From: DATKGN01 sp964385705
GTDB taxonomy: Bacteria > Patescibacteriota > Microgenomatia > UBA10105 > UBA927
Reading direction: 5' to 3'
Assembly: GCA_964385705.1 (NCBI GenBank)
Contig: CAYLQG010000026.1
Span: 1 to 16,364 of the forward strand
DNA length: 16,364 bases
Position 1 is the stretch's first letter; the number at the start of each line of letters is the position of its first letter. Below are positions 1 through 8,390 of the stretch, one piece after another. A model generated the notes under the pieces. That model had not been told where the DNA came from, did not search any database, and worked only from the letters and a program-made list of their open reading frames with translations. The position numbers were made by a program, and so were the translations under genes.

Positions 1-831
1 TATAAAGTCGTGAGTATTGCGCTGAGCGGTGATAAAGTCAACTATATAAAGCTTGGCCCGGTTAATCCGAAAATCAATCATGGTAAAGTCCTTGAATACC
101 GGTTCTATCCGACGGAAACGGCGGCCATACTCGCCTACAAACTCGGGGAAATTGATGCGATTAATGATATTTCCACCCCATATGACTTAGCCCATTGGGG
201 TAAAACGACAGTTAATGAGGTAACGAAATATAATAGGATAGTAACGCTGTTTTTCAATCTGTCAGATCAGTTATTGGCGGATAAATCGCTGCGGCAAACC
301 CTCGCCATCTCACTCCCTAATTTTCCCGGCGAACGGGCAGATTCCCCAATATCAAAAAAATCCTGGGCATATACCGATAAGATAAAGACATTTACAACAA
401 ATATGACCCTTGCAAAAAAAGATCTTGCTTCTGAAAAAATATCATCTGAATCGGCAAACCTGACCATCACGACGTTTTCCCAATACGTCGATGTTGCTCA
501 ATCAATTGCGGATAACTGGACTTCCATCGGCATTCCGACGAGCGTTAAGGTCGTAAACGTCCTTCCGTCTGACTACCAAATACTGCTGAGCGCTCAGGAC
601 TTGCCTCCCGACCCGGATCAATATCCTTTCTGGCACTCGACGCAGACGCAGACAAACATCACCGGTTATTCCAATGTGAAAATTGACAAACTCCTCGAAG
701 ATGGGAGACAGGAGCTTGATACTACGAAACGGAAAACTATCTATGCGGACTTTCAGAGGCGTCTCGTTGATGAAGCTCCGGCGCTTTTTCTTTATTACGC
801 CAAGTCTTATATGGTCAGAAGGACACTGTAA
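1..831 (+). CDS. Peptide/solute-binding protein of ABC importer (SBP family 5), C-terminal part
   Basis: This is the 3' part of a gene that starts before the window; the reading frame is open from base 1 and stops with TAA at 829-831. The visible ~276 residues match the second half of extracellular solute-binding proteins of family 5 (OppA/DppA type). There is a stretch of the kind ETAAILAYKLGEIDA, a FFNLS motif followed by a LADKSLRQTLA helix where the family usually has a 'vRqAis' helix, and a closing region in which short acyclic segments (YADFQRRLVDEAPALFLYY) match the usual 'qkilvdeaPaifLY' end. Such proteins capture peptides or other small solutes outside the membrane and deliver them to a permease. 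The downstream neighbour is convergent, so any permease partners would lie upstream, outside the window. The family is fairly secure; the ligand cannot be read. Confidence 0.85.
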   Translation, partial: YKVVSIALSGDKVNYIKLGPVNPKINHGKVLEYRFYPTETAAILAYKLGEIDAINDISTPYDLAHWGKTTVNEVTKYNRIVTLFFNLSDQLLADKSLRQTLAISLPNFPGERADSPISKKSWAYTDKIKTFTTNMTLAKKDLASEKISSESANLTITTFSQYVDVAQSIADNWTSIGIPTSVKVVNVLPSDYQILLSAQDLPPDPDQYPFWHSTQTQTNITGYSNVKIDKLLEDGRQELDTTKRKTIYADFQRRLVDEAPALFLYYAKSYMVRRTL

Positions 832-852
832 CGCACTTTCCCAGGACGCGTA

Positions 853-2031
853 TTACTCATAATGCAGAGCGTCAATCGGGGATAGTTTTGAAGCACTGTA
901 CGCGGGATAACTTCCGAAAATGATTCCGATAATCACGGAAACGCTTACGGAGGCAATGACGGGAACAATGGGTAGCCCGAATGGTACGTTTACGACGCGG
1001 GCGATGATGTAGCCAATACCGATTCCAAGGACAATGCCGATAGCACCCCCGGTTACCGTCAATATGACGGATTCGATAAGAAACTGGGTAAGTATATCCC
1101 GACGGGTTGCTCCAATAGCTTTCAGGAGACCTATTTCTTTGGTGCGCTCCGTTACGGTGACGAGCATGATATTCATAATACCGATTCCGCCGACAAGTAA
1201 GGATATACCGGCAATTCCGGAAAGGACCACTGTGAGTACTCCAAGGACATTATTGATGGTTGAGAGTATGTCACGGGCATTAGTGGCGACAAAATTATCT
1301 TTGACCGACTGATCGGTAATAGAATGGCGCTGAAATATAAGATTTTTGGCGTCCGTTTCCGTCTGGTCCAGAAATCTCGCGTCTTTTACATTGATATACG
1401 CCGCCTGCACATAATCGACGCCGAAAAGAATACGCATGGCCGTTGTCACAGGAACGATCACAAGACTGTCGTACTGACTGCTTTTGGCTGCCATAACACC
1501 AATGACACGGAATGGCTTACTTCCGATTTCTATGGTCAACCCTACGGGATCTGAGCCTTCCCCATACAAATCTTTCACGACGGTCGGACCCAATACCGCG
1601 ACACGTGAAATACTCGCTGTGTCGTCATCTGCGATAAAATTACCATTTTGCATAACGATTCCGAGAATATCCTGAATAGACGGACTCACGCCAAAAACCG
1701 CTTCAGATTTGTTTTGCCCGTTTGCACTCACTGTTTCATTGCCGGCGAAGCGGGAGCCGACTTCAGCGACGTTTGAAAGCTGCCCTGGATCCGCAAGGGC
1801 CTTAACATCACCGGTCGTAATATTAACAATTCCTGTGGAAGCGAAAATGAGTAAATTAGATCCAAGTGATGAAAATTGTCCGTTTATGTAATTCGTGGCC
1901 CCTTGAGAAATGATAAGGATGAGGATGACCGCCATAATGCCGATTATGATGCCAAGCATGGTTAAGGCAGTCCGCAATAAGCTACTTCTGAGAGCTGTTA
2001 TCGCTGTCTTAAAAATTTCCTTTAAGTTCAT
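853..2031 (-). CDS. MacB/FtsX-type ABC exporter permease
   Basis: The 392-residue protein has the standard layout of a MacB-like permease without a fused ATPase. There is one N-terminal membrane helix (about residues 20-43), then a large extracytoplasmic MacB_PCD domain (about 45-265). Three C-terminal helices follow (about 270-300, 318-347 and 358-378). The cytoplasmic TERTKEIGLLKAIGATRRDI segment is the hallmark FtsX/MacB coupling motif. It is the last gene of a minus-strand three-gene set. Its ATG lies 6 bp after the ATPase stop with no clear Shine-Dalgarno site, so translational coupling is likely. It should form a dimer that works with the 2038 ATPase and the 2756 adaptor as a mechanotransmission exporter of peptides, lipids or antibiotics; the substrate is unknown. 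In a single-membrane cell it would act without an outer-membrane channel. Confidence 0.92.
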   Translation of the reverse strand: MNLKEIFKTAITALRSSLLRTALTMLGIIIGIMAVILILIISQGATNYINGQFSSLGSNLLIFASTGIVNITTGDVKALADPGQLSNVAEVGSRFAGNETVSANGQNKSEAVFGVSPSIQDILGIVMQNGNFIADDDTASISRVAVLGPTVVKDLYGEGSDPVGLTIEIGSKPFRVIGVMAAKSSQYDSLVIVPVTTAMRILFGVDYVQAAYINVKDARFLDQTETDAKNLIFQRHSITDQSVKDNFVATNARDILSTINNVLGVLTVVLSGIAGISLLVGGIGIMNIMLVTVTERTKEIGLLKAIGATRRDILTQFLIESVILTVTGGAIGIVLGIGIGYIIARVVNVPFGLPIVPVIASVSVSVIIGIIFGSYPAYSASKLSPIDALHYE

Positions 2032-2037
2032 AGTGTA

Positions 2038-2742
2038 TTATTTTGTCGGTTTGCCGTTCGTTTCATCCGATATCATAACGCCATCCCGGATATGAATGAT
2101 ACGTTTTGCGTAATCCGCGATATCTTTTTCGTGTGTGATAACGACGATGGTATGCCCCTGACGGTTGAGTTCCCTGAAAAATTCCATGATTTCGTGAGAC
2201 GTCGCACTGTCGAGATTCCCCGTCGGCTCGTCAGCGAGAATAAGAGCAGGATTCATGACCAGCGCACGAGCTATGGCTACTCTTTGAATTTGGCCTCCGG
2301 ATATGTTATTGGACAGATTTTGGGCCTTATCTGCAATATGAACGAGAGTTAGGGCGTCCATCACACGTTTTTTCCGCTCTACTTCAGGAACATTGGCATA
2401 CATCATCGGGCGCTCAACATTTTTGAATACCGTTGTGCGGGTGAGGAGGTTAAAGGATTGAAACACAAATCCTATTTCCTGATTCCGGATGTGCGCCAGT
2501 TGGTCTTCACTGTATTTACTTATATCTTTATCTTTGAGAATGTAGGAACCACTTGTCGGTGTGTCCAGAGCGCCCATGATGTGCATTGTTGTAGATTTAC
2601 CACTGCCGGACGGCCCCATGATCGCAACAAACTCTCCCTGATAAATTGTAAATGAGATTCCTTTCAGCGCCTGATAGGATGTGTCACCGGTTTTATAGCT
2701 TTTGGTGATATTTGTGAACGTAATAAGTGGTTCGTGTTTCAT
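2038..2742 (-). CDS. MacB/LolD-type ABC exporter ATPase
   Basis: The 234-residue nucleotide-binding subunit carries all expected motifs: Walker A GPSGSGKST (43-51), Q-loop glutamine in FQSFNLL (Q95), signature NISGGQ (146-151), Walker B ILADEP (168-173) with D-loop after it, and the switch histidine in VITHE (H204). The signature begins NISGG rather than the usual LSGG. I chose the ATG at 2742 because homology starts at once with a typical strand (PLITFTNITKSY) and a GGAG lies 8 bases upstream. An open extension to 2826 would only add 28 residues from inside the adaptor gene. It starts 13 bp after the adaptor stop and ends 6 bp before the permease. It powers the exporter formed with its two neighbours. 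Confidence 0.94.
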   Translation of the reverse strand: MKHEPLITFTNITKSYKTGDTSYQALKGISFTIYQGEFVAIMGPSGSGKSTTMHIMGALDTPTSGSYILKDKDISKYSEDQLAHIRNQEIGFVFQSFNLLTRTTVFKNVERPMMYANVPEVERKKRVMDALTLVHIADKAQNLSNNISGGQIQRVAIARALVMNPALILADEPTGNLDSATSHEIMEFFRELNRQGHTIVVITHEKDIADYAKRIIHIRDGVMISDETNGKPTK

Positions 2743-2755
2743 GCATACAGCTCCG

Positions 2756-3979
2756 TTATTTGGCCGAAATGACGGATGGACCCGTCGTTGTCCCTCCGAT
2801 AATGACTTTTTCTCCGTCCGTAGCACCCGTGAGAAGCTCCGTGCGGTCAGCTCCCTTAATTCCTGTCGTTACTGTGATGTAGACAACCTTGCCGTTTTTA
2901 TCAAGGATTTGGATTGCTTTGGCACCTTTATAGGGACGTATGGCAGCGTTTACGACCGTCAGCACGTTTTCATGCTTATTGGTGTTTATGGATAAATTTG
3001 CGGTCATACCCGGTTTTATGAGTTCGGTCCCGTCATCGACAGAGGCAAAAATATTGTAATTTATAACTCCGGCTACATTTGTTCCATACTCATCGGCTTG
3101 GATGATTTTGCCTGTAAACGTTTTATCCAAAATTGCGTCAAACGTTATCTCAACTGTATCATCGACTTTTATTTTATTAATATCAACTTCATTAGCGGTG
3201 GCTTTGACTGTTAGCGCCTGACCCGTTGAGAGAATTACTACCGGTGTTACTGACGTTACAGAGGTTTGAGCTGCTGCACTGACCAGCGTTCCTACAACTC
3301 CGTCTAAGTTATGCACAGTACCGGCAGCCGGCGCTGTTACAACCGAGTCCTGGGTGGCCTGATATGCCAGATAAGCATTGGATGCTGCTGCCTGTGCGCT
3401 TGCGATAACGCTCTGCTGGTTCTTGTAATTTGCTTCAGCCGCAAGCCAGTTATCCTGTACGGTCGTAAACTGCGTAAGAACACGATTACCCGTATTTGGG
3501 CTATTATCCGGATTTTGATATGTGGAATTTTCGGCTATGTCCGTATACACCTTCCATGCTCCGTACATGACGGACTGCAGGCTATAAAGCTGTGCGTTAG
3601 CCGCATCAAGCGCGCTTTTTGTCGCCGCATACGCTGCCCAGGCCGTCTGCTTTTGCTGAGGGGTCGCCGTACTTGTAACCTTGAAAAGCTTTTGGCCGGA
3701 TGCAACGATGTCCCCGTTTTTTACATATATATCGGTGAGGATTCCGTTAGACGGTGAGGGGATATCATACTCTCCTGCGACCGCCACGTTTCCCGTTTCG
3801 GTAACGACCTCCTCGATAGTGCCGCGGGTCACAGTTTCAAAGGAGTAATTTGGCTTATTTCCCTTAATGATTTTAATGACGATAAGTAAAACGACGACAA
3901 GTATAATCCCGTATACAACTTTTCTCTTCCAGGAGAGTTTTGAAATCCACTGCGTAATACCCGATAATTTCATTTTCAC
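2756..3979 (-). CDS. MacA/HlyD-type membrane-fusion (adaptor) protein
   Basis: The 407-residue protein has a short basic N-terminus, one membrane helix (about 20-38) and then the adaptor fold: a first lipoyl-like half (about 55-100), an alpha-helical hairpin rich in Ala and Gln (about 105-215), a second lipoyl half with the 'VTAPAAGTVHNLDGVVG' type sequence, and beta-barrel and membrane-proximal domains with a typical LKPGMTANLSI-like stretch (IKPGMTANLSI here). The start is a GTG at 3979 preceded by GAGG at a 7-base spacing; an ATG two codons later has poorer spacing. It is the first gene of the exporter set, followed closely by the ATPase and permease. It likely recruits substrate and stabilises the permease. 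No outer-membrane partner is encoded nearby, consistent with a monoderm version. Confidence 0.9.
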   Translation of the reverse strand: MKMKLSGITQWISKLSWKRKVVYGIILVVVLLIVIKIIKGNKPNYSFETVTRGTIEEVVTETGNVAVAGEYDIPSPSNGILTDIYVKNGDIVASGQKLFKVTSTATPQQKQTAWAAYAATKSALDAANAQLYSLQSVMYGAWKVYTDIAENSTYQNPDNSPNTGNRVLTQFTTVQDNWLAAEANYKNQQSVIASAQAAASNAYLAYQATQDSVVTAPAAGTVHNLDGVVGTLVSAAAQTSVTSVTPVVILSTGQALTVKATANEVDINKIKVDDTVEITFDAILDKTFTGKIIQADEYGTNVAGVINYNIFASVDDGTELIKPGMTANLSINTNKHENVLTVVNAAIRPYKGAKAIQILDKNGKVVYITVTTGIKGADRTELLTGATDGEKVIIGGTTTGPSVISAK

Positions 3980-4092
3980 ATCATTGCCTCTAATTTACGG
4001 AGAGATACAAACACAACACCTTCCTTACCCCTGAAAGGCTCTGCTTATACGATTGCACGTTTTACGCGTGAGCGCAAGGGTTATTTCTCTTG

Positions 4093-4101
4093 TGCTAAAA
4101 T
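4093..4101 (+). promoter_or_regulatory. Extended -10 promoter for the MFS gene
   Basis: TGCTAAAAT fits an extended -10 element (TGn plus a TATAAT-like hexamer, TAAAAT at 4096-4101). No -35 hexamer is obvious. The MFS start codon begins only 6 bases after the box, so the mRNA would be leaderless or nearly so, which explains the missing ribosome-binding site. Confidence 0.55.
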
Positions 4102-4106
4102 GTGCT

Positions 4107-5342
4107 ATGACCGATTCCGACATAAACCCAAAAAGTAAATTCCCGGCTCTTCAGTACCGTGATTTCCGTTTACTTTGGGTCGGGCTTCTTATCTCCAATA
4201 TCGGGTCGCAGATGCAGATAGCGGCCCTGAACTGGCATATCTACATTCTCACGCATTCTCCCATAGCACTCGGTGTTATCGGACTTTCCCGGTTTCTGCC
4301 CATCGTTATTTTTGCGCTCCTCGGAGGCGGCGTTGCTGATGCGCATAACCGGAAAGTCATATTATTCATAACACAAACAGCGCTAACTCTCCTGTCACTC
4401 GTTCTCGCGATAACAACCCTAAACCATACGGTCACGCCGATGATCGTGTATGTAATCACGGCGTTTTCGGCAGTAGCCCTTGCGTTTGATACACCGCCTC
4501 GGCAGGCCATGGTGCCCAGTCTCGTCCATAAGGATCATCTCACCAATGCCATGAGTCTCAATGCCATTATGTGGCAAATTTCCATGATTGCGGGTCCCGC
4601 TCTTGCGGGATTATTCATTAAACAATTGGGTGTCGGAATTATTTATCTTATGAATGCCGCCTCATTTATCGCCGTGATCATTGCCCTGGCCCTGATGAAG
4701 ACATCGGGTGAAATCGAAGGTACTCCGCAAAAAGTATCGCTGAAGAGTACGATAGAAGGACTTCAGTTTGTAAAGTCAAAAACGATGATTTGGTCGACGA
4801 TGCTTCTCGACTTTTTCAGTACCTTCTTTTCGTCTGCGACCGCCCTTTTACCTATATATGCGGAAAATATCCTTCATGTCGGGCCTGTTGGATTCGGCCT
4901 TCTGTATGCGGCTCCATCGCTCGGCGCAGTGATAGCGGGATACATAATGGCGAGGATCGGGACTATTAAACGCCAGGGGCCGGTCCTGTTGTGGTCTGTG
5001 GGTCTCTACGGCGCCGCAACGGTTATTTTTGGTTTTTCATCCGTTTTTCTTCTTTCGTTCATCGCCCTTTTTCTTTCCGGAGTCGGGGACAGCGTAAGCA
5101 CAATTCTCCGAAATATGATACGGCAGCTTACCACTCCGGATTACATTCGCGGACGCATGACCGCCATTAATATGATTTTCTTCCTTGGCGGGCCGCAGCT
5201 TGGCGAATTTGAAGCCGGGGTCCTCGCCTCAATGATCGGAACACAGCTCTCCGTAGCAGTTGGCGGCATCGGCACACTAATCGTTGTAGGTGCTATGACT
5301 CTTGCTCTACCTGCACTTCGTAATTATTCAAAAAACTCATAG
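4107..5342 (+). CDS. Major facilitator superfamily permease (EntS/MFS_3-like)
   Basis: The 411-residue protein is hydrophobic throughout, with about 11-12 membrane helices. After a short polar N-terminus it begins with YRDFRLLWVGLLISNIGSQM, typical of the EntS-like MFS_3 group. It carries the MFS signature loop GGGVADAHNRKVI between helices 2 and 3. Members export siderophores, drugs or other small molecules by proton antiport; the substrate here is unknown. I placed the start at ATG 4107 because the upstream open frame back to 4053 overlaps the promoter-like box and has no family similarity. It is divergent from the exporter operon and lies upstream of the deacetylase, which has its own promoter-like box at 5360. 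Confidence 0.88.
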   Translation: MTDSDINPKSKFPALQYRDFRLLWVGLLISNIGSQMQIAALNWHIYILTHSPIALGVIGLSRFLPIVIFALLGGGVADAHNRKVILFITQTALTLLSLVLAITTLNHTVTPMIVYVITAFSAVALAFDTPPRQAMVPSLVHKDHLTNAMSLNAIMWQISMIAGPALAGLFIKQLGVGIIYLMNAASFIAVIIALALMKTSGEIEGTPQKVSLKSTIEGLQFVKSKTMIWSTMLLDFFSTFFSSATALLPIYAENILHVGPVGFGLLYAAPSLGAVIAGYIMARIGTIKRQGPVLLWSVGLYGAATVIFGFSSVFLLSFIALFLSGVGDSVSTILRNMIRQLTTPDYIRGRMTAINMIFFLGGPQLGEFEAGVLASMIGTQLSVAVGGIGTLIVVGAMTLALPALRNYSKNS

Positions 5343-5359
5343 TGAACTTTTGTTTCCTT

Positions 5360-5368
5360 TGATATAAT
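5360..5368 (+). promoter_or_regulatory. Extended -10 promoter before the polysaccharide deacetylase
   Basis: TGATATAAT combines an extended -10 TG with a perfect TATAAT at 5363-5368. No good -35 box is visible. It would start transcription near 5375, giving a leader of about 40 bases before the ATG at 5416, without a Shine-Dalgarno site. It would drive the deacetylase and LCP pair. Confidence 0.65.
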
Positions 5369-5415
5369 AGACAACAATACCAAGTGCCGGTTTCCAGCCT
5401 TGGCGTTTATGTTTT

Positions 5416-6327
5416 ATGATAAAAAAGGCGAAATCTCCTCATAAAAATAAGAGTAAGGAAGACATAAACCCCCCTCAGTCAAGGTTCATTCTTTATGTTA
5501 TCGCGCTTGCTGTCATATCAATCGTTCTGTTTGCTGGTGCCTTTGCGATTACAGAGCTCCGGCCGACCAGGGAAACACTTCGTTCTGAACATAAAGTTAT
5601 CCCGAAGGAAGTACATGTCGCGCCACCCAAAACGAACGTGCGTATTCCCATTCTTATGTATCACTATGTTGAATATGTGAAAGATAAACGGGATACGATC
5701 CGGCAAACGCTCGATGTAGTACCGTATACGTTTGAACAGCAGATTAAAACTCTAAGGGACGCGGGCTACACATTCCTTACCGCCTCGGAACTTGCTGATA
5801 TTCTCGATGGAAAAATGGCAGTGCCCAATAAACCGATACTTCTGACGTTTGACGACGGCCACTGGGATTTGTTTACCGATGTCCTCCCTATTTTGGAAAA
5901 GTATCATGTGAAAGCGACAGCGTATATCATCTCAGGATTCATCGGCGGGGCAGACTTTATGTCGAAAGATCAACTTGAAGCGGTTATCAGGAGCGGACTT
6001 GTTGAAATCGGCGCGCACACAGTGCATCACATATCGCTGGCGCGCAAAATTTTACCCGTCGTTCAGTTTGAAGTTGACCACAGTAAAGAGGACTTGGAAT
6101 CAGAGTACCATGTGCACGTGGTGTCGTTTGCGTATCCTAATGGCTCGTTTGACGAGCAAGCTATTCAGGTTGTGACAGATGCAGGATTCAGAACTGCTGT
6201 TTCGACTGTGCCCGGGATAGAACAGAGTGTTTCAAACCGCTTTTTCCTGTTCCGCTTGCGTCCGGGCGGCAGAACGGGTAGCGTTCTTCTTAATTATCTT
6301 GAACAAACTGTCTTTAAACCCTGGTAA
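5416..6327 (+). CDS. Membrane-anchored polysaccharide deacetylase (CE4/NodB domain)
   Basis: The 303-residue protein has a basic N-terminus, one membrane helix (about 24-46), a linker, and then an extracytoplasmic NodB domain from about residue 77 to the end. The metal and catalytic motifs are present: TFDDG (144-148, with D146 and D147), H201-x3-H205, and the motif-3-like FAYPNGSF (238-245). The region starting with IPILMYHYV is typical of xylanase/chitin-deacetylase-like enzymes that remove N-acetyl groups from cell-wall or capsule sugars. The usual arginine of motif 3 (RxPYG) is replaced by F-A-Y-P-N-G, as in many secreted CE4 proteins. No clear ribosome-binding site is seen. It sits 11 bp upstream of the LCP gene, so the pair is probably one transcript working on the cell envelope. 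Confidence 0.92.
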   Translation: MIKKAKSPHKNKSKEDINPPQSRFILYVIALAVISIVLFAGAFAITELRPTRETLRSEHKVIPKEVHVAPPKTNVRIPILMYHYVEYVKDKRDTIRQTLDVVPYTFEQQIKTLRDAGYTFLTASELADILDGKMAVPNKPILLTFDDGHWDLFTDVLPILEKYHVKATAYIISGFIGGADFMSKDQLEAVIRSGLVEIGAHTVHHISLARKILPVVQFEVDHSKEDLESEYHVHVVSFAYPNGSFDEQAIQVVTDAGFRTAVSTVPGIEQSVSNRFFLFRLRPGGRTGSVLLNYLEQTVFKPW

Positions 6328-6338
6328 CAAATATATTT

Positions 6339-7775
6339 ATGGCAAAACGCATTGTCGCTTTTGGAATATTGTTTATTATCGTTTGTATCGTTATCGGGAG
6401 TTATTCGTGGATGCATGCATTGACCGCGAAGACCTTTATTCCCAGGCCTAAAACTGAAAAACCCCTGGCCTTAACTTCTGTTTCGCAATATTTTGATCAA
6501 AAAGTACCTCTCGATATCGCTTTTTTGGGATACGGCGGAGCCGGTCATGATGGGCCGTATCTAACGGATTCGATTATGCTCGTTCACATAGATGTGACGG
6601 CTCATAAAATCTACCTTATTTCCATCCCGCGCGATACTTGGGTAAAGCTTCCGATCAATACGACAGGGAATACGTACGGAAAAATAAATTCAGCCTACGC
6701 CATTGGCCTTGATACCACCGGTTACCCGAATAAACCAGCGGAATTTTCGGGGGACGACAGCGGCGGAAAACTAGCGGAATATGCCATAAACGAAGTCAGC
6801 GGCTTACCCGTGCAATATTTTGTTGGCCTCGACTTTGCCGGATTTACGAAGTCGATTGATACACTTGGCGGCGTTGACATTGATGTGGAACCGGGATTTG
6901 ATGACTACGCCTACCCGATTGAGGATATTAAAGACACTTCGTGTGGTCATTCACCGGACGATATCAAAGCCTTTACCGCCACTGCCTCTTCGGAGCAGCA
7001 ATCATGGGTGTATTTCCCGTGCAGGTACAGAGACCTTCATTTTAACGCTGGATTGCAACATATGGACGGCGCAACAGCGCTCGCATATGTCCGGTCACGT
7101 CATTCACTCCAGGACGGGACGGATTTCGGACGATCAAAGAGGCAGAGAAATTTATTAGTTGCGATGAAACAAAAAATTATGTCCATAGGGTTCATTTCAA
7201 AAATAATTCCGTTCGTGAGCAGTCTTGGTGATGATACGAGTACCGATCTCAAGATCTCTGACATTCAGACGCTTATCGCCCACGCAAGTGAGCTTTCGGG
7301 ATATCAGATAGAAAGCTTGGCGTTAACTGATCAGAATTATCTGAACGACACATTTACCACAGACGGACAATTTGCGCTCATGCCGAAAAGCGGTCAGGAT
7401 GATTGGAATCAGATTCATACCTGGCTCTCCGACACATTCAAGGGAATTGTTGAGCCGGTGCCTGCAACCGTACTTATAGAAAACGGCACACGCACCGTTG
7501 GTCTTGCCACACAGGCATACACTGACCTCCAGAATGAGCACATCGGCGTCGCAACTCCTCAAAACGCAGTGAGCCGGGATCATCAAATAACAAATATTAT
7601 CGCATTCGACAAGAATATTAAAACCAGTGATTTAACAGTCGTGAAAAAGGAATTCCCGGGAGCATCATTTACTTATCAGGATGCGACACCCAGTGGCTAC
7701 AACGTTCTTGTGACGGTAGGAAGTGATTATGTGAAGAAACCCTCGCCGACTCCAAGCCCAACTTCAACTAATTAG
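6339..7775 (+). CDS. LytR-CpsA-Psr (LCP) family protein with LytR_C domain
   Basis: The 478-residue protein has an N-terminal membrane helix (about 5-23), then the extracellular LCP domain (about 57-285). Key residues of the polyprenyl-phosphate pocket can be seen: D77 in LTDSIML, R98-D99 in SIPRDTW, and the YVRSRH and DFGRSKRQR segments (R252, R254, R265, R268/R270). A smaller LytR_C domain follows (about 378-470) and then a Pro/Thr/Ser tail. LCP enzymes move glycopolymers from a lipid carrier onto peptidoglycan or proteins. It starts 11 bp after the deacetylase and has no ribosome-binding site. Its stop is one base from the convergent 7777 gene. Function in anchoring surface glycans is inferred from the family. 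Confidence 0.93.
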   Translation: MAKRIVAFGILFIIVCIVIGSYSWMHALTAKTFIPRPKTEKPLALTSVSQYFDQKVPLDIAFLGYGGAGHDGPYLTDSIMLVHIDVTAHKIYLISIPRDTWVKLPINTTGNTYGKINSAYAIGLDTTGYPNKPAEFSGDDSGGKLAEYAINEVSGLPVQYFVGLDFAGFTKSIDTLGGVDIDVEPGFDDYAYPIEDIKDTSCGHSPDDIKAFTATASSEQQSWVYFPCRYRDLHFNAGLQHMDGATALAYVRSRHSLQDGTDFGRSKRQRNLLVAMKQKIMSIGFISKIIPFVSSLGDDTSTDLKISDIQTLIAHASELSGYQIESLALTDQNYLNDTFTTDGQFALMPKSGQDDWNQIHTWLSDTFKGIVEPVPATVLIENGTRTVGLATQAYTDLQNEHIGVATPQNAVSRDHQITNIIAFDKNIKTSDLTVVKKEFPGASFTYQDATPSGYNVLVTVGSDYVKKPSPTPSPTSTN

Positions 7776-7776
7776 C

Positions 7777-8337
7777 CTAGGTTCTTTGAAGCTCTTCGTA
7801 GCTCTTATTAAGAAATATACCAATTTCTTTTAATTCATCGAGTAATTCAATTGATTTGCGGCTCGGTTTGAACATCCTCTGTTTTTTATAATATCTGAAA
7901 CGGACTGCCAAACTTGCTTGCATGACTTGATCTCCGCCTTGTGCAATATTAATAATATTATCGCCTCTGTGAGATATGTACTCTCTCACTGATTCTAAGA
8001 GATGAAATTGAGGTGATGAATTAAAGGCAGCCCACCAGTCAAACAGCGACGGGTTCGCTTTCTTTAGTTCACTTTGAAATTTGCTGTTCCAACTTACCTC
8101 ATTAGCGGACTTATTGAGTTTGGCTTTGCAGTTAATAATTTGAAGCAACATCTGTGATGCCGAATGCATTTCGTATATCGTCGCGTCTGTATAGTAAAAT
8201 ACTTCATTCGAAATTGTTGAATTAGTCGATCCTGGTGTGTAGTATTTCTTAATCTCTTGGTTGAAAAAATATGCCGCCTGCATTTTTGAACAAAATGCTT
8301 GAGTCAATTCTTCCATTGTGGGTGATTCTAATACCAT
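7777..8337 (-). CDS. Unrecognised alpha-helical protein with a HEPN-like Rx4H motif
   Basis: I do not recognise this 186-residue protein by overall sequence. It appears wholly helical, with no signal peptide or membrane segment. One helix carries R118-E-Y-I-S-H123 followed by RGDN, which matches the Rx4-6H motif of HEPN domains; the surrounding 'SVREYISHRGDNI' is similar in style to Cthe_2314-like HEPN proteins. HEPN proteins are often RNases of toxin-antitoxin or defence systems, but many are inactive binders. The C-terminus is basic (RYYKKQR, KPSRKS) and then ends in a helical KSYEELQRT tail. No antitoxin-like partner is adjacent; the gene upstream is a GIY-YIG protein. It has its own well-formed promoter and no Shine-Dalgarno site. 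HEPN assignment is tentative. Confidence 0.6.
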   Translation of the reverse strand: MVLESPTMEELTQAFCSKMQAAYFFNQEIKKYYTPGSTNSTISNEVFYYTDATIYEMHSASQMLLQIINCKAKLNKSANEVSWNSKFQSELKKANPSLFDWWAAFNSSPQFHLLESVREYISHRGDNIINIAQGGDQVMQASLAVRFRYYKKQRMFKPSRKSIELLDELKEIGIFLNKSYEELQRT

Positions 8338-8358
8338 TATGTAATTGGTTGTTTTGTT

Positions 8359-8387
8359 TATAAAGCAAATGTTTGGTTAAAAATCAA
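8359..8387 (-). promoter_or_regulatory. Sigma-70-like promoter for the 7777-8337 gene
   Basis: On the minus strand TTGATT (8382-8387) and TTTATA (8359-8364) are separated by exactly 17 bases. Transcription would start about 15 bases before the ATG at 8337. The -35 lies just past the stop of the GIY-YIG gene. Confidence 0.55.
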
Positions 8388-8390
8388 CAC

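Noticed and set aside
831..853. Terminator between the solute-binding protein and permease genes
   Set aside because: The 21-base gap has no stem with a T-run.
4053..4106. Upstream extension of the MFS gene to 4053
   Set aside because: It overlaps the promoter-like box and adds no family-like residues.
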